This document shows, piece by piece, positions 57,544 to 64,000 of a stretch of DNA of 64,000 nucleotides (position 1 is the first letter of the stretch; each line of letters opens with the position of its first letter). The position numbers and the translations under genes are program-made. The stretch covers positions 1,860,001-1,924,000 of the forward strand of contig CP048715.1 of NCBI GenBank assembly GCA_022641835.1, read 5' to 3'. Origin of the DNA: Petasospora fabianii (taxonomy: Eukaryota > Ascomycota > Saccharomycetes > Phaffomycetales > Wickerhamomycetaceae). The notes beneath the pieces are model-generated. The model was not told the origin of the DNA and did not search any database. It worked only from the letters and a program-made list of their open reading frames with translations.

Positions 57544-60500
57544 GTAGTGATCTCAACTTTTAATCTCCCTCCAGAAGATGATCCTAGGCATACATTCCTT
57601 TCTATTATTTTGGTGTTCCTCACGCACAATATTTCGTGTTGACGTTTCCCACGATTATCATAGAACATAAGCATTTTATACACGTTCAACTTAGCATCAG
57701 ATACCTTTTTCAAGAGCTCACATAGCCTAAACTTGCAAGAACCTGATCAGAGCTCATCGCGATATGCCGACAGATGGAGTACACCCATCAGCACAGCTAA
57801 AACATTAACGCCAAAGAATAAAAGTGTCTGTTCTTTCTTGAGTTCAGTACTCCAAGATATCACCGACAGTGTTGTTGACTCGTGATGTTGAAGCCCTAAC
57901 AGAACACCCAAATCAAACCAAAGCTGCACCGGCACATGTAGGGCATAGGTTACCGGTTGATCCGTCCCGCTACGGCTAGGGAAACTACGGCCCCGCAATG
58001 AGATCTGTGAGTGGATTTGAAATCCAGCCAAGCGGCGATATGATCTGCTAGCGATAAACCAATAAGAGACCCGACTGATCCCGGAAAATCACCGAGAGCG
58101 TCATGGATTGGATTGGATAAAGCTAGCACAGTACAACGGCAGAGTGCTACAGCGAGCGAGTGCCAATTGGCGAAAACCGTTGAGATTTTTTTCCGGGTTC
58201 GTGCGTCGTCGTCGGCAGGGCCGGCCGAAGACGCAGGCGCATCGGCACACGACTAGTTAATTGGCGAATCTGTCGAGCTTGGCTTAGTGTAGGTGGGTGT
58301 ACACGTGGCTGTGATCTATTTTTTTCAGCTGTGTATGAGGTCACTGGTGGTGGTGATTGGAATAGCAGCGCGCCCATAGGCCAGGCAGAGATTATCGCCT
58401 AGAGCGCGTTCGCGCGCACGTATAGGCTATTAGCTCAGGGGAAATCATCGCTACAATTATTGAATCAAATTCAGCGCTATCCTGCGGGGAAGTGTCTTGT
58501 GATTAGTTTATGTGGTGTTCCCGGTGTCCCTCTGTGTTCTGTCCGGTGAACTTGGAGGCTGGAACTTCTCAAATGTCTCCGTTTCGGCGGCTCTTCCCAA
58601 AAGTAGCATCGCGTTTTGCTCATTAGCCGCACGCTAAATGGTGAAGCATTAGAGCTGATGGTCCCTCTTCAGTAACACAGCTATCCTCCACTTTATAAGA
58701 GAACTACTCTACAAACTTCACCATCAAAGGAGGAAGTCGTCAGCCTCCTCCGGTGTCCGGAGAATCCCCCCACATGACTCAGGTGCCGCATGAATTCCTG
58801 CACAGTGAGCGCCTCGATCTTTTCGCCATTACTTCTCATTATATGTTGGTGTTTCTTTTCTCTGTATTCATTATTTACATGCTCCCAAAGAGTCAATGAA
58901 GTTCCATGGCGTGATTTACTACCTTGCGGTTATTTTTCATGGATTAGAGTAACAATCAAGAACTCGTGAGAGGTATCTTTACAATCATGATAATTGATCC
59001 TTGTCCGATGCTTCTGCCTCGATGCCTCGCCATCATTCCCTGCCCTCGGCGCAGGCGGTCTGATGCACCCCAGCGAGCGGCTGTATATGAGGACTACACA
59101 GTCATCTTTCGTCGCTGAATTCCATGATTGTGACTGTGCGTGGTCTATTGGAGGGCCCTACAATTTCCAATAGCATCACTTGTGTTCCAGCTATTGTGTA
59201 TCTGGTGCAAGAAGACCTCAGCAGACAACCAGGTAATGCTGAGGCGATCAAATTGAAGATGCGAGCATATTGAAGACAGATGTTGTCGTTTTTTTTTGCC
59301 TTTTCTTTTCTGAATTTACTAAGGTTTCTCGTCATCATTAATTCCTGGATGTTACTTTATGTCGTCTAGGAGCTTTAAAATCGTTATGGTCAAGGTATGA
59401 AAGTGTATAGAACTAATTTCATCATCTCATTCTATCCATGATCCTACTGAAGGACCACACAATTGGGGGTCAAATAATAATAGATTGTAGCTTGTCCGTC
59501 GTAGTGAATTGAAAGTACTCAATTGCTGTCTTAGTAGGTAGATAGCTGTAAATACTGGCTGCGGCGCCAGTAATGACAGGCGGTTAATTACAAGCGGTTA
59601 AAGCAGCATAGGATTTGCACAAGGTTCGGATAGGAGGTGCAACGAAGTAATTGCGGTATTTCGTAAACATGAGTATCCATTTAAAGCGACTACGTCCCTC
59701 TCTTGAGAAACTCTCCAACTTCGAAGGTGATTAGGTAGATAGATCCATGCACAGCGGTCAACCCATGCATGTCTCGATTCTATACATCAACTGCTTGAGC
59801 CTGAAAAGATAAGCGTCTATAATCAGTGTTATCACGCCTTAAAGATGAAATCAGGCTGGTCAAGCTAATATCTATGTATCTGATTGCCTATCTAAAGCTG
59901 CCTCTATTGCATTGGAAGGCTTCAGATGGCAAAAAACTCTGTGGTTACGCAGACAGGCATTCGTAATGGGATACTCTATGACAACACACTTGTCATTCGA
60001 CTTTGAAACGGCTAGTGAGGCCTTATAATCGCTATGGGGAGTCTCCTACGATATTATTCAGCACAGTGAAACTTAATATCTCAGTCTTTTCGCCGAGATG
60101 GTTGCATCTGCGACCAGCCCATCTGCACAAGGTTATCTCATCATGATCTCGTGTTATCGTAGTTTACTTCACTAGAGGTCAGGTCTTCTACGACGCAAAG
60201 GGAGGACACGGATATCTATGAGATTAAGGAGAGAAAGAAGTTTAGTACGGCATCATCCTTCTTTACTCATGATGATGCATGGAATGGTCTGTGTGTCCAG
60301 GCAGTTTCACGTTGGTCGCCCGTATTGGCAGTTGTACCTTATCGGTAGTTGAAGCAGCCGTGGCTGGAGCTGCATCGCGAGGCAGACATAACTTAAGAGA
60401 AGAAATTTTGGAATCCAGGGTACGTACGTATCTGTTTGAGAACAGGGATATCTAGGTTTCTCTGAAGAGGGGATACATGTCATCAAGAGGGAGAGTGATT

Positions 60501-62557
60501 GAGAGCATATGTTGCGGGGTTCTAGCAACAGCTCAGTGTTGTTAGAGAAGCTATTGATACTCGCTGGCGTGCAAAGTTCAAACCTCGAAGCTCCCAATTT
60601 CGCACGTTGACGTTTCAAGCTGTATGCAGCCTCCAGAAACGTCGAAGGTCCCAAGCAGCCAAATAACTTAGCATGAGGCGGCTGGAGCCACGTTTTTGTC
60701 GCGGCTCGTTGGTCTCATGTGGATGGATAGTGGGGAGGATTACCTGCAGTTGTCTTGGCTCTTTGTAGTGTCCTAATTGGTTCTAATTAGTAGGTATGCC
60801 AGCTATACATGGGTATGACCTTTTCAAGGCACCAGTTCGAAGTAGTGTAAAAAAGTTCTCCGCTTAGATCCTGCACCTATGATCCAGCACTAGAGCCGCT
60901 GGCGGGCCCGTTATCACGTCATCAGTGGTGGAAGCCTAACCTCGGTGTCTTCACTCGTATACGGCGAGTCATAACCGAGTTTTCTTTTTTCCCACTACCG
61001 CTGGCCAATGGGCCGTGGAAAGAAACGACGGTGTGTACCATCTTCTTCTCATGCCACTAGCACTTTCAATGACATAATAGTGATCATCAGTGCGCGGTGT
61101 CATGTCAATCTTACCTCTCTCTCCCTCTCTCGTTCCCCTGTCTGTTCGTCTCACAAGACACTGTTTAGCGCTGACAAAAAATGGCGAAGAAAAGAAATCC
61201 CGCTCGCCGCTTCGGGATAAAATGGCGAAAACGAAATCAAAACATTAACGCGCGAAAATCATTTGCGACATTATGCCTAAAGGGGAAATTTTCGGATCTC
61301 CATGACAACTGCACACACTTTAGATGTACGTTTGCGTGCGTACCTTATCGAGGGAATTTATCTAATTTTTACGTGGAGCGTGTAGTTTGTCAAGCTGAGA
61401 CGAAAAAGAAAAGGTGATGCTTCAAATGTGTGTGAGTCGTGTCCGTATTTAATACTATACAGAACTAATTCAATCAAGAGTTAAAGATGTGATTAGTGTT
61501 TGCAAACGGCTGTTACGGGACCCCTTACAAATACGCATATCATGCCCCTCCCAATTGTCGTGTTGTGTAAACAATCCGCTTTAGGTATTGTATAGATCCT
61601 GATTGCTTTCCGTTTGTTCCCTCCATCACCCCTCACTCGTCTCCGGGGATACAGCTAGTTAATATTAGATGAACAAACCCACGGATAAACACGGCCGCTA
61701 ACCGCTAATTTTTCGGGTCTAACGGGAAGGTTTGCATGAGTTGAAGGATGCAGCTCTATGTATCACTTATGGATAGAAAGAAGGATACGGTCACAGACTC
61801 CGTTAAGCTATTAAATTTCGTGCGTTTTTTTAATAGATGATTACGTCGATCACTTTGAAGGAGCATCACCGGTATGATCGGGGATGTACACCGGGTTTGC
61901 CTACCAACGGTTGAACGCTTCCATGTTTGCCGTTGATGCAAGCCACCAGAGACAATATTGTTTGACCATATTGAGGAAGTCGTCAATAGAAAGGCTGGAG
62001 TAGAACTGAAAGAAGGGTATTTTTACGTTATTGTATACATATCCTCATTCGGGGTTGAAGGCGACCGAGCCCTGACGTTGAACTTGTCGAGTGAAAGCCA
62101 CAGCCCGAGTTTACCGATAAGATCCAGGGTACGTCTTTTTTTTCGTCTCGACCAGCTTTGTAGTTCATGCACAGAGTTGATCCATGGGAGAAATATTCAG
62201 CCGAGGATGAGAAGGTCCTCCTTGCAGGAACTGATTTCGCTCTGTGAGTATCGGCCGGCCGAGTGTGTTCACATTGCCGGATGGGTCTATCAGTGTGATC
62301 GTAGTAGTATGAGGTCACATTGACTAATTTTTCAAAGTTAAGAGTGTGTTTCTCGTTCAATTGATTGTTAATTACTAGTTTAAATAAACACTATACTTAA
62401 TTTAGTACTGTCTAATGGTCGCTAATCTCCCTCAAGCCCGCCCGACAAACACCGCACTTTCTCGGTCGGTGCACTCGGTGTGCTCTTACTGTTCGGAGAT
62501 GGCTGGAAACCACAATCTCTAGTGCATCCAATGACGTATGCGCATTCTGATGGTCCA

Positions 62558-62587
62558 CGGCAGCGGCAGCGACAGCGACAGCGGCAT
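62558..62587. repeat. Hexamer (CGRCAG)n repeat
   Basis: Five hexamer units of the type CGGCAG or CGACAG in direct tandem. No reading frame around it encodes a recognisable protein. Confidence 0.8.
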
Positions 62588-63524
62588 CGGGGCCCTCGGT
62601 GGATATACTCTATTCTGAGATACTTGTCGGTTGGTTTGAGCTGTAGATGTTAAGAGGGATCAGCCACACGGAGAGACGGAAGTTGCCAGCCGCGAGAAAA
62701 CTTGAGTGTGTGTTGATAGTCCCGAAGTGCTCAAGCTGTTTTTGGATGCGAGTTCCGAGGAGATATCTGGGTCAGTATGTGTGCTACGAGTTCAATTGAG
62801 TTCATTAGATAGTAGTATTATAGTTGGTATCATAAGCCCCGGCCTAGAACAGAATCCCCTGGACTGGAAAGAGTGGAGGCTATCTCTGGTTCATCGCTAG
62901 ACACTTTCTCTACTGTGTCAATGACGTCGAGCTCCCTGCCCAAAAGTTTCCGCCCAGAGAACCCATAGATTAGATAATGTACCTGACTCTTATGAACCCA
63001 GCGGGATAGCCATGCCGGGACGGCTGGAGTGCTCGGGACTCAAAGAATTATAGTGAGAAGAGCGCTAGATGAAAAAAAACCTCTCGACCAGCGAAGAGCG
63101 GCGCCAACGGCGAGTGCCAACTTTTTTGGCGCTGTTGAATTATTTCCGCCAAAAAGGCGCAAACTCCGGGAATAGTGTGCATCTTCTTCAACGTCGACCG
63201 GCAACACAGCGAAGAGCTCTCAATTTGGTGGCTCACAACTGGTACGGGTTTCTCGGAGGAAAGAAAAGCTTTAAATGCAATACTAGAGATAATAGATAGG
63301 TTTTTTGGATGTTTATCTTGTGACCTTCACAGAAGAATGTAGAGCCCGCCTTCAGCCAAGCGAACCAAAACTCCAGGACAACAGGACAACTCGCCCTACA
63401 AGCCAGCGTACCAACACCTCCCAGCGATAAGCGGACCATCTCTCCCAAAAGGGCAAAGATGGCTCTCACGGAACAACAAAGCTGGTGCGAGACCTGCGCG
63501 CTTGATGATGCAACTACGCACTGA

Positions 63525-63564
63525 TTTTGGCACACTTTGGCACAATTTGGCACAACTTGGCGCA
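63525..63564. repeat. Four-copy decamer array NTTTGGCACA
   Basis: Four direct units of exactly 10 bases: TTTTGGCACA, CTTTGGCACA, ATTTGGCACA, ACTTGGCGCA. The 10-base period places each core on the same face of the DNA. The array lies about 115 bases upstream of a TATA box. Confidence 0.9.
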
Positions 63565-63676
63565 AACAAAAGCTGCATAGTCGCTCAATTGATAAAGTTT
63601 TTGTTTTGGCGAAAATGGCGCTCGGTGGTTCTTGGGCCGCCCCGTGGAGAGCTGCGTCGGGCTGGCATGGAAAACC

Positions 63677-63684
63677 TATATAAA
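63677..63684 (+). promoter_or_regulatory. TATA box near the right edge
   Basis: TATATAAA on the plus strand, downstream of the decamer array and of a TTTGGCGAAAATGGCGC block (63605-63621). It probably directs a plus-strand transcript whose coding region begins beyond the window, since only short ORFs follow (a 32-codon one starts at 63723). Confidence 0.45.
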
Positions 63685-64000
63685 CAAAAATGCCCGCCCT
63701 TTCTTGTCTCTCCTGTTCTGGCATGATTCTTTTTCCTGCCCTTTACACATCTTCATTCCTGAGTTTGTCCATCAATTGTCAGATAGATCTGAAAATCGAT
63801 ACCTCAGTCACTTGGGAATAATTTGTAACAGTGAGTTTTTTCATTACCCTTCCCTCAGTTCCGATCGGTCCTCAACTGCAACCCCCGTTCCATCAGGTGT
63901 TGTCCGTTTTGGCCGTATTCTCCACCCAGCTGGTGGTCAGCAGAGCAAGTGACAAAGTTAGAGTGGCCTTACAGAGACATTGGTCTAGCCCAAATTGTGC

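Larger units (their letters stand above)
57544..64000. other. 6.4-kb gene-free region at the right end
   Basis: No ORF here has a family signature, a good start and an intact length. The longest are 163, 121 and 115 codons and overlap each other's opposite strands. Structures seen: repeated (A/T)TGGCGAA words (58167, 58261, 61182, 61222, 63606), a CT-rich tract (about 61112-61140), a hexamer repeat (62558-62587), TTTTTTGGCG/CGCCAAAAAG inverted words (63125-63160), a decamer array (63525-63564), and a TATA box (63677-63684). It may be a large upstream regulatory region of a gene starting beyond 64000, or hold non-coding transcripts or a centromere. I cannot decide. Confidence 0.5.

Noticed and set aside
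57747-58031. 94-codon minus-strand ORF ending in RDEL with a hydrophobic segment
   Set aside because: The ER-retention-like end is tempting, but there is no ATG before the hydrophobic part, no splice signals and no typical codon use.
58432-58445. tRNA A-box-like TTAGCTCAGGGG
   Set aside because: No matching B box or cloverleaf pairing downstream.
63233-63724. 163-codon minus-strand ORF starting with ATG
   Set aside because: It crosses the decamer array and TATA box, has cysteine-rich nonsense composition and no family match that I recognise.

Overview
The window is nuclear DNA of a budding yeast (Saccharomycotina). Most genes are single-exon. Those that are interrupted have one short intron near the 5' end with a TACTAAC-type branch point. 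Gene content and order match Saccharomyces homologues, but two nuclear genes for respiratory complex I (NDUFS8/NUIM and NDUFS3/NUGM types) are present, which Saccharomyces lacks. CTG codons fall at conserved leucines (for example in CCT2), so the standard code applies and the CUG-Ser and CUG-Ala clades are unlikely. A pre-whole-genome-duplication yeast near Pichiales or Phaffomycetales fits; I cannot name the species.

Layout, left to right: 1-8.5 kb holds the 3' part of PUB1, UBP1, RPS26, COX4, a YGL185C-like hydroxyacid dehydrogenase and complex I NUIM. 8.9-16.5 kb is metabolic: an HXT-type sugar transporter, an unusual GAPDH resembling the NADP-accepting Gdp1 type, a Dal5-family permease, and a Fig1-like membrane protein interrupted by one in-frame TAA. 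17.1-30.5 kb carries BPH1, SAC6, ERG27, a small unknown gene, FIN1 and REX3. 30.7-34.8 kb has POP8, APN2, LCL2 and SEN2. 35.9-43.7 kb has CCT2, a butanediol dehydrogenase with a mitochondrial leader, CDC45, and a divergent coiled-coil gene that shares MCB boxes with CDC45. 44-48 kb has an EutQ-like cupin, a CYP504-like P450 and complex I NUGM. 48.9-57.5 kb has a SUN-family gene, PHO86, UIP5 and SAN1. The last 6.4 kb, 57.5-64 kb, has no convincing gene and looks like a long regulatory region for a gene beyond the right edge.

Six or seven genes are incomplete or lost if read as uninterrupted ORFs. Introns were placed by hand in the YGL185C-like gene, SAC6, ERG27, POP8, the P450, NUGM and the 5' leader of RPS26. 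Synteny supports several calls: RPS26-COX4-YGL185C; POP8-APN2; SAC6-FIN1; ERG27, REX3, LCL2, SEN2 and CDC45 (S. cerevisiae chromosome XII); and SUN gene-PHO86-UIP5, which unites two Saccharomyces ohnolog regions.

The observations most worth following are: the in-frame stop in the Fig1-like gene; the Gdp1-like GAPDH; the mitochondrial leader on the butanediol dehydrogenase; UAUUUAUU repeat arrays just 3' of both complex I genes; stem-loops at the stop codons of both transporter genes; and the gene-free right end with a helically phased decamer array. No transposon, retroelement, CRISPR array, rRNA or confident tRNA was seen.
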